Of a stretch of DNA of 9,146 nt, positions 1 through 7,114 are shown in pieces. The stretch is from an uncultured Bacteroidota bacterium (GTDB taxonomy: Bacteria > Bacteroidota > Bacteroidia > UBA7662), in the NCBI GenBank assembly GCA_903856555.1, contig CAIOCC010000171.1:1-9146 (forward strand), read 5' to 3'. How positions within the stretch are numbered: position 1 is the first letter of the stretch; each line of letters begins with the position of its first letter. The position numbers and the translations under genes were made by a program. The notes below the pieces were generated by a model. That model had not been told where the DNA came from, did not search any database, and saw only the letters and a program-made list of their open reading frames with translations.

Positions 1-321
1 GATAAGACTCGAGGATATTTGATCACTCAAGGCAACCGACACCACCAATACCAAAATCAAATTGAAGGGTCGTTCCACTTTGGATCGAAAAACCCACAGG
101 AGCAATAAGGCGTAGAGGGGCAGCCAGGTCCCGGGGGTTCGAAACAGGATGGCGAATGAATCCACCAGGGACCATCCTTGCGGATGATTAATCCATCCAA
201 ACCATTGCCGCTCCCATGCGCCGGGTTGCTCCAAATAACCAGCCAGAGCAAAAACAGTCATGCCCAAGGCAAGCAATAATCCGCTTATAATTAGAAACTT
301 ATAACCTGAATTCATGTTCAT
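1..321 (-). CDS. PAP2-family membrane phosphatase, N-terminal part (cut by window edge)
   Basis: An open frame of 107 codons runs from an ATG at 321-319 to base 1 with no stop, so only the N-terminal part is present. A second ATG two codons on (315-313) is an equally good start. A first hydrophobic segment covers about residues 8-27, a Trp-rich stretch with NHP follows (about residues 38-40), then a second hydrophobic segment (about 66-76) and a third (about 88-98) ending in ALSDQISSSLI. A short loop with an aspartate near a helix end, followed by a helix and then (S/T)DQ(I)SS, is typical of PAP2 phosphatases such as undecaprenyl-diphosphate or phosphatidylglycerophosphate phosphatases, where the KxxxxxxRP catalytic motif comes soon afterwards. 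That motif would lie just outside the window, so catalysis cannot be confirmed. The frame starts 4 bases after the methyltransferase stop, which suggests one transcript. The family call is inferred from pattern recognition. Confidence 0.78.
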   Translation of the reverse strand, partial: MNMNSGYKFLIISGLLLALGMTVFALAGYLEQPGAWERQWFGWINHPQGWSLVDSFAILFRTPGTWLPLYALLLLWVFRSKVERPFNLILVLVVSVALSDQISSSLI

Positions 322-325
322 TGCA

Positions 326-1156
326 CTAAGATCCCTGTTGTCGGTGCATGGGTTTTTGGGCGAGCCAAATGCAACGGGGCCCGGGTTCGGAATCCGGTCG
401 AAGATCGTAATGGGTCCATCGTTGGATGGGTCTGAAACCGGCAAGAAGTAGAAGGCCCTCCAGGTCCTTGGGGCTGTAACAACGAACCATTTCAGTAAAA
501 ACCAAGGGATTTGGGCCGGAATCCCCATTGAAATCTTCGATACGAATTTCTTTGAGGAGCCTGCCTCCCACGACTTCACGCTTCAAGTGGGCTCGAAAAT
601 TCGGAAAGCTTTTGGTTTCGGAAGGGACCAAATGAGCCAGGGTATGGGCGGTATCAAAATAGTCCAGAACCACATAACCTCCATCGCGCAGGTGATGATA
701 GGCGTTTTGGAGAACCATCAAATCGTCCTCGTCCTTTTCGAAATACCCCAGGGAGGTGAACAGGTTCACCACCAGGTCAAAGCGCCGATTCATGCGATGG
801 GTCCGCATATCGCCGACCTCAAAATCCAAAGACCCCAAGGCCGCTACGTCCCTTTCGTTGGCCAAGGTTCGGGCCCGCTCAATTAATCGTGGCGAAAGGT
901 CCAAACCGGTTACTCGGTATCCCAAATCGGCCAAAGAATTGGTGTGTCTGCCCCAACCACAGCCCAGATCCAAAACGTCGGCCTGTTCCGGAAGAGGGAT
1001 CTGGCTGGTCAAATTCTTGACAAAAGCTTTGGCCTCTGTGAGGTCGCGATGGTCGTAAAGGGTTTCGTAATACGGGCTGTTAAACCAATCGTGGAACCAA
1101 TCACGGTTTGACCATTCGCTGGAAGGAGGGGATGAGGGGGAAGGGCTTAGGGGCAT
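326..1156 (-). CDS. Class I SAM-dependent methyltransferase
   Basis: A 276-residue cytoplasmic protein with a Rossmann-type methyltransferase core. Motif I, VLDLGCGWGRH, is at residues 61-71 (SAM-binding glycine loop). The acidic end of strand 2, GLDLS, is at 84-88. GDMR is at 115-118 (adenine contact region), and the motif IV stretch FDLVVNLFTSLGYF is at 126-139. The N-terminal part, with WFHDWFNSPYY and LYDHRD (about 20-37), is characteristic of a family of uncharacterised bacterial methyltransferases common in Bacteroidota; the substrate is unknown. The first 15 residues are a Ser/Pro-rich low-complexity tail encoded by a pyrimidine-rich tract. The ATG at 1156 overlaps the end of the upstream EEP gene (stop 1149-1147) by 10 bases, so translation is probably coupled. 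No other ATG lies between this one and the conserved WF...WF block, which supports the start. A small-molecule methyltransferase role is possible but cannot be told from the sequence. Confidence 0.92.
   Translation of the reverse strand: MPLSPSPSSPPSSEWSNRDWFHDWFNSPYYETLYDHRDLTEAKAFVKNLTSQIPLPEQADVLDLGCGWGRHTNSLADLGYRVTGLDLSPRLIERARTLANERDVAALGSLDFEVGDMRTHRMNRRFDLVVNLFTSLGYFEKDEDDLMVLQNAYHHLRDGGYVVLDYFDTAHTLAHLVPSETKSFPNFRAHLKREVVGGRLLKEIRIEDFNGDSGPNPLVFTEMVRCYSPKDLEGLLLLAGFRPIQRWTHYDLRPDSEPGPRCIWLAQKPMHRQQGS
1121..1153 (+). other. Potential G-quadruplex motif at the EEP/methyltransferase junction
   Basis: On the plus strand, four guanine runs lie at 1128-1131 (4 G), 1136-1140 (5 G), 1143-1145 (3 G) and 1150-1153 (4 G). 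They are separated by loops of 4 (ATGA), 2 (AA) and 4 (CTTA) bases. This fits the usual G3+ N1-7 quadruplex rule. The last run directly abuts the methyltransferase start codon (1154-1156), and one loop contains the EEP stop. Both genes are transcribed from the minus strand, so the G-rich strand is the template and the mRNA is C-rich here. The tract also encodes the Ser/Pro N-terminus of the methyltransferase, so coding constraint alone could explain it. Confidence 0.5.
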
Positions 1157-2217
1157 GAAGGGCAGCGAAGGTATAATAGCACCGGCAAATGGTCGCTAGG
1201 TCCTCCCAGATATCGGTTGCCGGCGTAGGTTCGGAAAGGATACCCTTTGAATTTGCCATCCTGCTGTCGAAGGTTGGGAAGTTCAACGGTGGTTGCCGAA
1301 CCTTGGATATAGTAAGGCATGGACCCTGTTTGCGGACGACCTTGGAGGGCCTTGCTGAGCATGATCTGGTCCAACCATTCCCATCGATCCTGGTAGCAAT
1401 AAGAACCTCCTGCCAACCCGGCCATCGGATGAAACAAACCCCGACTGGACGTGCTGTCAGCCCCCAAAATCAATCGTATGCTCGGGTCCTGGGGGGTATC
1501 GTTGAAATCTCCAAGCAAGACAACCAAGCAACGATCGCTGCCCCCGTAACGGGCGTAGAGGCTATCCACGGTTTGCCTCAAACGGCGTGCTGCCGCGTAG
1601 CGATTGGGCACGGATTTTTCGTTCCCGCCCCGACGGGATGGCCAGTGATTTACAAGTAAATGAAGGGTATCGCCGCTCGATAAACGCCCACTGACCACCA
1701 AGATGGGCCGGGTTGGTGGCAAGGAATCCCCCGGTAAGTCGATGACTTTGTCGGCTCGGGCAAAGGGTTTGAACAAAGACTTGTTGTAAAGAAGAGCAAC
1801 ATCAATACCCCTGGGGTCTTTGGAATCGGAGTGGATAGAACCCAAGTTGCTTTTGCGAAGGGGGGGCTGACGCAACAAATCGCTTAGAACATTTTGATTT
1901 TCAATTTCACAAAGCCCTAGAAAATCAGGAACCGTCCCACGATTCATTTGAGCAATGATGCCAGCAAGTTGGCCTAATTTTTGGTAGTAACGGGCTTCAC
2001 CCCAGGCCAGGGAGGCGGTGGGCAGAAAGTCTTGGTCGTCGGTGGCGGGGTCATCCAAGGTGTCAAAAAGATTTTCGACGTTGTAATGCCCAATGCTCAA
2101 ATCCCGACCTGCTGGCTTTTTGGCCTTTCCTTTGTTTTGGGCCTGAAGGGTCGAAAGAAAGGCCATCGAGGTAGAAAGGGCCAGAACGAGTGCCCAGCAG
2201 AGTTTGCGATATTTCAT
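1147..2217 (-). CDS. Secreted endonuclease/exonuclease/phosphatase (EEP) superfamily protein
   Basis: A 356-residue protein with an N-terminal signal peptide: basic MKYRK, a hydrophobic core at about 7-22, and likely cleavage after LQA near residue 26. The mature part is therefore periplasmic or extracellular. The EEP (DNase I/sphingomyelinase-like) fold is shown by its conserved catalytic blocks in order: YNVENLFD at 45-52 (metal/phosphate-contact Asn46), CEIEN at 103-107 (metal-binding Glu), NHWPSRRGG at 190-198 (catalytic His191), GDFND at 236-240 (Asp237 and Asn239), WLDQIM at 281-286, and SDHLPV at 341-346 (Asp342/His343). All expected catalytic residues are present, so an active metal-dependent phosphodiesterase or nuclease is likely; whether the substrate is nucleic acid or another phosphodiester is unknown. 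The C-terminus carries CPSC (352-355), a CxxC that might form a disulphide. A run of seven C (plus strand G 1860-1866) lies inside the gene but does not break the frame. It is the first gene of the leftward group and divergent from ppk1. Confidence 0.93.
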   Translation of the reverse strand: MKYRKLCWALVLALSTSMAFLSTLQAQNKGKAKKPAGRDLSIGHYNVENLFDTLDDPATDDQDFLPTASLAWGEARYYQKLGQLAGIIAQMNRGTVPDFLGLCEIENQNVLSDLLRQPPLRKSNLGSIHSDSKDPRGIDVALLYNKSLFKPFARADKVIDLPGDSLPPTRPILVVSGRLSSGDTLHLLVNHWPSRRGGNEKSVPNRYAAARRLRQTVDSLYARYGGSDRCLVVLLGDFNDTPQDPSIRLILGADSTSSRGLFHPMAGLAGGSYCYQDRWEWLDQIMLSKALQGRPQTGSMPYYIQGSATTVELPNLRQQDGKFKGYPFRTYAGNRYLGGPSDHLPVLLYLRCPSCP

Positions 2218-2285
2218 GTTAACTTTTATTAAACGACCTAGAAATCCCCCGAAAGGTATTTATTATTGAGGAAATTACGTCCCTT
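2218..2285. promoter_or_regulatory. Divergent intergenic spacer, EEP gene / ppk1
   Basis: This AT-rich 68-base spacer separates two genes transcribed away from each other, so promoters for both directions should lie here or in the adjacent 5' ends. Weak matches to the Bacteroidota -7 element (TAnnTTTG) exist in each direction: TATTATTG at 2261-2268 on the plus strand and TACCTTTC at 2258-2251 on the minus strand, each with one mismatch. I see no properly spaced -33 TTTG/TTG for either, so the exact promoters are not established. The sequence before the EEP start is A-rich (TAATAAAAGTTAAC), as is common before Bacteroidota starts that lack a Shine-Dalgarno sequence. I saw no clear operator or palindrome. 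Confidence 0.3.
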
Positions 2286-4400
2286 ATGCCTCCTAATAGG
2301 ACTGAACCTGCCGCGGCTCTCTTGATTCGAAAGTCCTGGGCGGGCCGAAGAATCGAATTGTACAACAGGGAAGTGTCATGGTTGGAATTCAACGAAAGGG
2401 TCTTACTTGAGGCCGAGAACAGCCAGGTGCCTCTGGGGGAACGGCTTCAGTTCATGTCCATTTTTTCGTCCAATATGGACGAGTTTTTTCGGGTCCGTGT
2501 TGCAAACCAGCATCGGCTTATGCATTTGGACAAAGAACAATTGCGTAAGCTGGATTTTCATCCCCACCGGGTCTTGACCGTCATTCACGACCAGGCCCAG
2601 GCCCTTCAGCAACGTTTTGAACTGCTTTTTGAGCAGCGGATTCTTCCGGAACTGGAACATAACGGCGTGGTCATTAGTGATAAAATTAACTTACCGGCAG
2701 TTTTTCGTAACAAAGCACATACGATTTTTAAGGAAAGTATCCAGCCTTATTTGAACCCCATCCTGCTCGATCAAAAAACCAGGCCGCTTCGACTGCGGGA
2801 TTCCTATCTCTACTTAGCCCTCAAAATCAAGCGACGGATTCGTTCGGAGACTTCGGATTACGCCTTGTTGGAATTGCCTGTTCGATACGCTCAACGTTTT
2901 TATTCGCTGGGTAACGTAGATGGCCGGGAGTATTTGCTTTTTATCGATGATTTAGTCCGCATGCATCTGAACGATGTGTTTGCATCCATGAATCCCGAGG
3001 TCGTGGAGGCTTTTACCATCAAAATGACGCGGGACCAGGAGCTGGATTTGGACCAGGATTTGGGTCAATCGTTGCTGGACAAAATGAAATCGGGCCTGCG
3101 CAAAAGAGGGAAGGGGGACCCCGTTCGATTTATTTACGACCGCCAAATGCCGGATGATTTGCTGCGTTTTTTGGTTCGAAAATGGAAACTAAAGGCATCC
3201 AGCCTTATCGCAGGTGGTCGCTACCATAATTTCAAAGATTTACGCCAGATCCCCTTGGCCGGTCGGGATGCCTTGTTTTATCCGCCTTGGGAATCGGTAT
3301 CGCCCGGGGCATGGTCAGAGCGTCATACGCTCTTTAAGGCGATTCGTGAAAAGGACCGATTGTTGCATCACCCCTACCATCCGTATGATACGGTCCTCAA
3401 GTTTTTGAGGGAAGCAGCCTTGGATCCGGATGTTCGAAAAATAGAAATTACCCTGTATCGACTGGCCACGATTTCCTCGGTCGTACGGTCCTTGATTACG
3501 GCCGCTTTGAACGGCAAAAAAGTCATTGCAGTGGTCGAAATCCAAGCTCGCTTTGACGAAGAAAATAATATGTACTGGGCCGAGAAATTGCAAGAAGCGG
3601 GGGCCGTGGTTCATTACGGTTTGGAAGGTTTCAAGATTCATTGCAAAATGTGTTTGGTAACCCGCCGGGAAAAAGGCCGGGATATCCGTTATGCCCACAT
3701 GAGTACCGGGAATTACAATGCCCAGACCGCTAAGATTTACGCGGATGATTCGCTTTTCACAGCGCGACCTACCATCACCCAGGAGGTGAACAAAGTTTTT
3801 CGGTCGTTGTACCAAGGGCGTTTGCATACCGCTTACCGGCATATCTTGGTGGCTCCCTACCGAATGCGAGATCCTCTCTTGGCTTGGATTGATTTTGAGA
3901 TACGACGGGCCAAGGAAGGCAAACAGGCATGGATTTTTGTTAAGTTAAATTCCTTGGTCGACGAAGCGCTGATTGCAGCGTTGTATCGAGCATCCCAGGC
4001 CGGTGTGGAGGTCCGTTGCCTTGTAAGGGGTATTTGTGCCTTGGTTCCAGGTGTTCCTGGGCTTAGTCAACATATTCGGGTGGTCTCCATCATTGATCGT
4101 TATTTGGAACATGCCCGGGTCTATGCCTTTTGTCATGGCTCCAAGCCCTTGGTTTACTTGTCTTCGGCTGATTGGATGGCTCGTAACATGGATTACCGCG
4201 TAGAACTGGCTTTTCCATTGTTGGATAGGCGATTGCAACAAGAGGTCCTGGATTTACTTGAAATTCAATGGAACGACCGGTCCAAGGCGCGCTGGCTCAA
4301 CGGCGCTGATGCCAACCGACTGGTGGGCGAAACCGAGGGTCAAAACGGGGGACTACGGGCCCAAGAAGCCTTTTTTGCTTACCTTCGTCAGCATAATTGA
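2286..4400 (+). CDS. ppk1: Polyphosphate kinase 1
   Basis: A 704-residue PPK1, the usual length for the family. It transfers the terminal phosphate of ATP to a growing inorganic polyphosphate chain, reversibly, through a phosphohistidine intermediate. The N-terminal domain starts with NREVSWLEFNERVL (27-40) and SNMDEFFRVRV (62-72). The phospholipase D-like catalytic domains contain YRLA (391-394), ARFDEENN (421-428), the autophosphorylated histidine in IHCK (His452), STGNYN (473-478), the second conserved histidine in LEHARVY (His609), and SSADWM (626-631). All the residues I know as diagnostic are present. The ATG at 2286 gives about 22 residues before the conserved block, which is plausible; a GAGG lies 15 bases upstream, too far to be a convincing ribosome-binding site. 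The stop (4398-4400) is 4 bases before the ppx start, so the two genes of polyphosphate turnover are probably co-transcribed and co-translated. Confidence 0.98.
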   Translation: MPPNRTEPAAALLIRKSWAGRRIELYNREVSWLEFNERVLLEAENSQVPLGERLQFMSIFSSNMDEFFRVRVANQHRLMHLDKEQLRKLDFHPHRVLTVIHDQAQALQQRFELLFEQRILPELEHNGVVISDKINLPAVFRNKAHTIFKESIQPYLNPILLDQKTRPLRLRDSYLYLALKIKRRIRSETSDYALLELPVRYAQRFYSLGNVDGREYLLFIDDLVRMHLNDVFASMNPEVVEAFTIKMTRDQELDLDQDLGQSLLDKMKSGLRKRGKGDPVRFIYDRQMPDDLLRFLVRKWKLKASSLIAGGRYHNFKDLRQIPLAGRDALFYPPWESVSPGAWSERHTLFKAIREKDRLLHHPYHPYDTVLKFLREAALDPDVRKIEITLYRLATISSVVRSLITAALNGKKVIAVVEIQARFDEENNMYWAEKLQEAGAVVHYGLEGFKIHCKMCLVTRREKGRDIRYAHMSTGNYNAQTAKIYADDSLFTARPTITQEVNKVFRSLYQGRLHTAYRHILVAPYRMRDPLLAWIDFEIRRAKEGKQAWIFVKLNSLVDEALIAALYRASQAGVEVRCLVRGICALVPGVPGLSQHIRVVSIIDRYLEHARVYAFCHGSKPLVYLSSADWMARNMDYRVELAFPLLDRRLQQEVLDLLEIQWNDRSKARWLNGADANRLVGETEGQNGGLRAQEAFFAYLRQHN

Positions 4401-4404
4401 AGCT

Positions 4405-5355
4405 TTGAAACTAGCCGCCATTGATTTGGGGTCCAATGCGGCCCGTTTGTTGGTGGTCAAGGTGACCGTGAAACCCGGTTCCAATGCGGACTGGAAAGCC
4501 TTGGAGTATATCAGGGTTCCCATTCGATTGGGGGACGATGTTTTTGTGCATGGTCAGGTGGGCCCTGCTCGATCCAAGCAATTGTTGCAAACCATGCAGG
4601 GATTTGCCAGCCTGATACGGGCCTTTGAAGTGGACCATGCCATGGCTTGCGCGACTTCGGCACTCAGGGAAGCGTCCAACGGGCCCGCATTGGTGAAGGA
4701 AATCAAGGCTCAAACCGGGTTGGATTTGGATTTGATTAGCGGTGCGATGGAAGCTGAACTGCTCTACATGGCTCAACGCTCCTTGGCCGGACCCTCGGAT
4801 CGAATCATGACCATGGATGTTGGGGGAGGTTCCACCGAAATTTCGCTTTTGAACGGGTCTTCTTTGGTAACGAGCCGTAGTTTTCAGCTCGGGGCGGTTC
4901 GAATCTTGGATAGAACCGACCGTGAACAAGATTGGAAAGAGCTCAAGGACTTCATCAAAAAGCAGGTCCTTGAACATGCACCGACCCATTTTTATGGAAG
5001 CGGGGGGAATATCAACAAGATTTTTGATTTGCTTAAAACCAAGAAAGGGGAGCCCTGTACCTACAAAACCCTCGAAAAGTTCTACGAACAAATCAGCGCC
5101 TGTACCTTGGACGAAAGGGTCAAGCTCTTCGCTCTCAACGAGGATCGCGCCGATGTCATTGTGCCGGCATGTCGTCTGTTTCTGTGGGTGATGAAGCATG
5201 CGGAGATCAACCGTTTGACCAATAGCAAACTGGGTTTGAAAGAAGGCATCATTATGGCGTTAATGAATCGTTACATGGGGATCGAGATGCCTTCTGTTCA
5301 TGATTGGGCCCCTGGCCCGCTTAGTGATACGACTCGTCTGTCCACCGCTGAGTAA
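4405..5355 (+). CDS. ppx: Ppx/GppA-family exopolyphosphatase, TTG start
   Basis: A 316-residue actin-like-fold phosphatase predicted to release phosphate from the ends of polyphosphate (or to act on pppGpp; the families cannot be separated by eye). Motifs, counting from the TTG start: AAIDLGSN (4-11, first phosphate loop), CATSALREASN (82-92), SGAMEAELLY (112-121, with the conserved Glu116), MDVGGGSTE (137-145, second phosphate loop) and YGSGGN (197-202). The protein ends soon after the core, with no C-terminal HD-type domain as in the longer E. coli enzyme; short forms are common in Bacteroidota. The frame is open upstream to an ATG at 4258, but that extension overlaps ppk1 codons and has no family-like sequence. 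The TTG at 4405 yields MKLAAIDLGSN, which matches how family members begin, 4 bases after the ppk1 stop. The last 35 bases overlap the convergent barrel-protein gene. Confidence 0.92.
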   Translation: MKLAAIDLGSNAARLLVVKVTVKPGSNADWKALEYIRVPIRLGDDVFVHGQVGPARSKQLLQTMQGFASLIRAFEVDHAMACATSALREASNGPALVKEIKAQTGLDLDLISGAMEAELLYMAQRSLAGPSDRIMTMDVGGGSTEISLLNGSSLVTSRSFQLGAVRILDRTDREQDWKELKDFIKKQVLEHAPTHFYGSGGNINKIFDLLKTKKGEPCTYKTLEKFYEQISACTLDERVKLFALNEDRADVIVPACRLFLWVMKHAEINRLTNSKLGLKEGIIMALMNRYMGIEMPSVHDWAPGPLSDTTRLSTAE

Positions 5356-7114
5356 GTCGAAGGCTGCATTCCCAGCGGGTTCCGTCTTCGTCCTGGATTC
5401 GGCGGATCCAAAGTCTCCAACCGGTACCATGGGTTCGACCTTGGAGGGAAGCCGTCAATCGCCATTGAGTCGAGGAACCCCTCCACCAAGTGTTCCCAAA
5501 TCGCTGATCTTCTCGAACCATGATGGTTTCCCCGTCGGCTCCGGCCAGGAGCCAACTCTGTCCCAAACGCAGTTTTAAATCGGACCCCGTCTTGCGGCGC
5601 CAAAGCATTTGATGAGCCAGAACCAGGCTATGACGGGGTGACTCATCGTCCATCCACGATTGGGTGTATCCAACCTGTACCTCGCCGCTTTGGGATGGAT
5701 GGATGGTCCAAGGCAATCGCAGGTATTGCCGAACGCTGTAGCGAGGGTTCTTGGTCGTCGCTTGGTGAAAAAGCAAGAGGTACCTGAAATTTTGAAGCGG
5801 ACCTTTGATGGAGGCCGCTTCAAGACCCACGGCATGCGGATCAACCCGAAAAGCGAGATTCCAAAAAGGTTTCAATTGCCATACGGCATTTAGGATTGAT
5901 AGGGATTCTGGTTCAGCGGTCGTTTGGTTCAGCGGTAGGCTCTTAGCGGGGTCGTTTGGCAGGTAAACCTTGCTATGCCGAATCCCGAAGGACCACCGCG
6001 GATGCGGTGTCAGGATTAGGGTCCACAAGCGCCCTAAATGTCCGTTGAACCCCAGGGTTGGAGGAATCCAAAGTCCGTTCAATTGGAGGCGGTAATTGGC
6101 CCCGTGCCAGGCCACATTCCCGCCCAGTCTCCAACGTTTTTGGAGGAGGCCTCCCTGCCAACTTTGTTCCAGTCGGCCCTTCTGCCGTTCAAAAGAAAGG
6201 GTTTGCATCAACGGATGCCTACCTCGGGTATTCGGCACAAAGCCTGACCAAATCCAACGACCCCAAGGGGTCCCGTGTTGCAAGCTAAGCCCCCTCACCT
6301 GGTTGCCCGAAGACCATCGAATCGAGGGTCGCGTGAGTTCGCTGCCCGGTGGATGTTGCCAAGGTTGCGCAAAAGAGGGCTGTCTCAACGTTTGATAGAA
6401 GAGAAGATTGGCCGATTGGAGGTGGAAATCTCCTAGTATCCAGCGATTTTTTGCTTTGTTTCCTTCCAAATAGCCTCCAAAACTCTCTTTTAGGGGGTTG
6501 CTAGGACGGTATTCCCAACCCAATGCCCAACGCAGTCCTTCGGATTTTTGATCCAATCTGTATTGTAACAACGAATGTTCCAATGGGGATTCACCCTTCC
6601 ATCGGTGACGATCCCAAATCCATCCGCTAACGGCTTCCAATGTGGTGGCATCCACCACCGTTGCGCCGCCTGGGGGTCCAAACAAAGAACAGGGCTCAAA
6701 GAGTCCAGACCAATAGCGGGCTGTGATGGTGTCCATCCAAGGGAGGGCCATCCAGTACCAAGGGTTGCATGGTTGAGCCCCGGTTTGTTGGAATCGCTGA
6801 TAGGTAGCGTCCTTTTGGTGGGGGGTCCAAGGTAATGATTCCAATGATTTCACCCATGCACCCCAACCGGCATGTACATGACCCAAGGAAATCCTGCCGT
6901 CTTGCTTTAACCAAGCCTCGGTCCGATAGGAATCCAGCAAAGGAACCGGCCCCTCTCCAAGCCAGGATTGTTCTTGGTCAAGGGCTTGTTCGGTTTCGAG
7001 TTCGCTTTGGGCACTTAGGTCCAAAGGGAGGTAGGGAAGGCTCAGCACCAGGCAACCAAGAGCACCGGGTCCCCGCAGCCGGTCTCGCCAAAGGAGGTAC
7101 GGCTCCAAAATCAT
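5321..7114 (-). CDS. Trp-rich predicted outer-membrane beta-barrel protein (597 aa)
   Basis: Role not established. The N-terminus has a signal-peptide-like segment (hydrophobic core about residues 17-30, likely cleavage near LSAQ, 33-36), so export is likely. From about residue 160 the protein is a series of short alternating polar/aromatic strands separated by charged turns, as in outer-membrane barrels. It contains about 40 tryptophans in 597 residues (near 7 percent), which is far above normal. Residues 226-240 (ILGDFHLQSANLLFY) resemble the GDy..(f)GqGL strand of Bacteroidota helix-hairpin-helix/barrel proteins. Residues 55-140, with PVPLLDSYRTEAWL and later ALPWMDTI, could be the remnant of the helix-hairpin-helix part; this is inference. 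The start ATG at 7114 overlaps the stop of the 263-residue gene in an ATGA, indicating translational coupling. An imperfectly framed 11-base duplication lies at 5910-5936. The 3' end overlaps ppx on the other strand by 35 bases. No type IX secretion C-terminal domain is seen. Confidence 0.62.
   Translation of the reverse strand: MILEPYLLWRDRLRGPGALGCLVLSLPYLPLDLSAQSELETEQALDQEQSWLGEGPVPLLDSYRTEAWLKQDGRISLGHVHAGWGAWVKSLESLPWTPHQKDATYQRFQQTGAQPCNPWYWMALPWMDTITARYWSGLFEPCSLFGPPGGATVVDATTLEAVSGWIWDRHRWKGESPLEHSLLQYRLDQKSEGLRWALGWEYRPSNPLKESFGGYLEGNKAKNRWILGDFHLQSANLLFYQTLRQPSFAQPWQHPPGSELTRPSIRWSSGNQVRGLSLQHGTPWGRWIWSGFVPNTRGRHPLMQTLSFERQKGRLEQSWQGGLLQKRWRLGGNVAWHGANYRLQLNGLWIPPTLGFNGHLGRLWTLILTPHPRWSFGIRHSKVYLPNDPAKSLPLNQTTAEPESLSILNAVWQLKPFWNLAFRVDPHAVGLEAASIKGPLQNFRYLLLFHQATTKNPRYSVRQYLRLPWTIHPSQSGEVQVGYTQSWMDDESPRHSLVLAHQMLWRRKTGSDLKLRLGQSWLLAGADGETIMVREDQRFGNTWWRGSSTQWRLTASLQGRTHGTGWRLWIRRIQDEDGTRWECSLRLTQRWTDESYH
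5910..5936. repeat. 11-base direct repeat, period 16
   Basis: GGTTCAGCGGT occurs at 5910-5920 and again at 5926-5936, separated by 5 bases. The period of 16 is not a multiple of three, so the copies are read in different frames of the barrel gene, giving LPLNQ and TTAEP. The encoded region looks like a loop between strands. This may be a relic of a small local duplication or chance. Confidence 0.6.

Noticed and set aside
57..251. A 64-codon minus-strand frame at the left edge
   Set aside because: Another minus-strand frame over the same bases gives a coherent membrane protein; this one is Cys/Pro/Gly-rich noise.
1189..1659. A 156-codon plus-strand open frame inside the EEP gene
   Set aside because: It is opposite to the catalytic blocks NHWPS, GDFND and SDH, which are clearly under coding constraint in the other frame.
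1860..1866. Run of seven G as a phase-variation tract in the EEP gene
   Set aside because: It is short, the frame is intact across it, and it is explained by Pro-Pro codons; no sign of switching.
3315..3842. A 175-codon minus-strand open frame inside ppk1
   Set aside because: It covers the catalytic region of ppk1 in antisense and shows no family features.
4258..4404. ATG at 4258 as ppx start
   Set aside because: It adds 49 residues read out of frame from the ppk1 3' end, without any similarity to Ppx N-termini.
4411..5199. A 262-codon open frame on the minus strand inside ppx
   Set aside because: It is exactly antisense to well-conserved ppx codons, has no recognisable domain, and is a codon-bias shadow.
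5693..5706. GGAT tandem repeat (three and a half copies) in the barrel gene
   Set aside because: Too few copies to suggest slippage switching; it may be chance.
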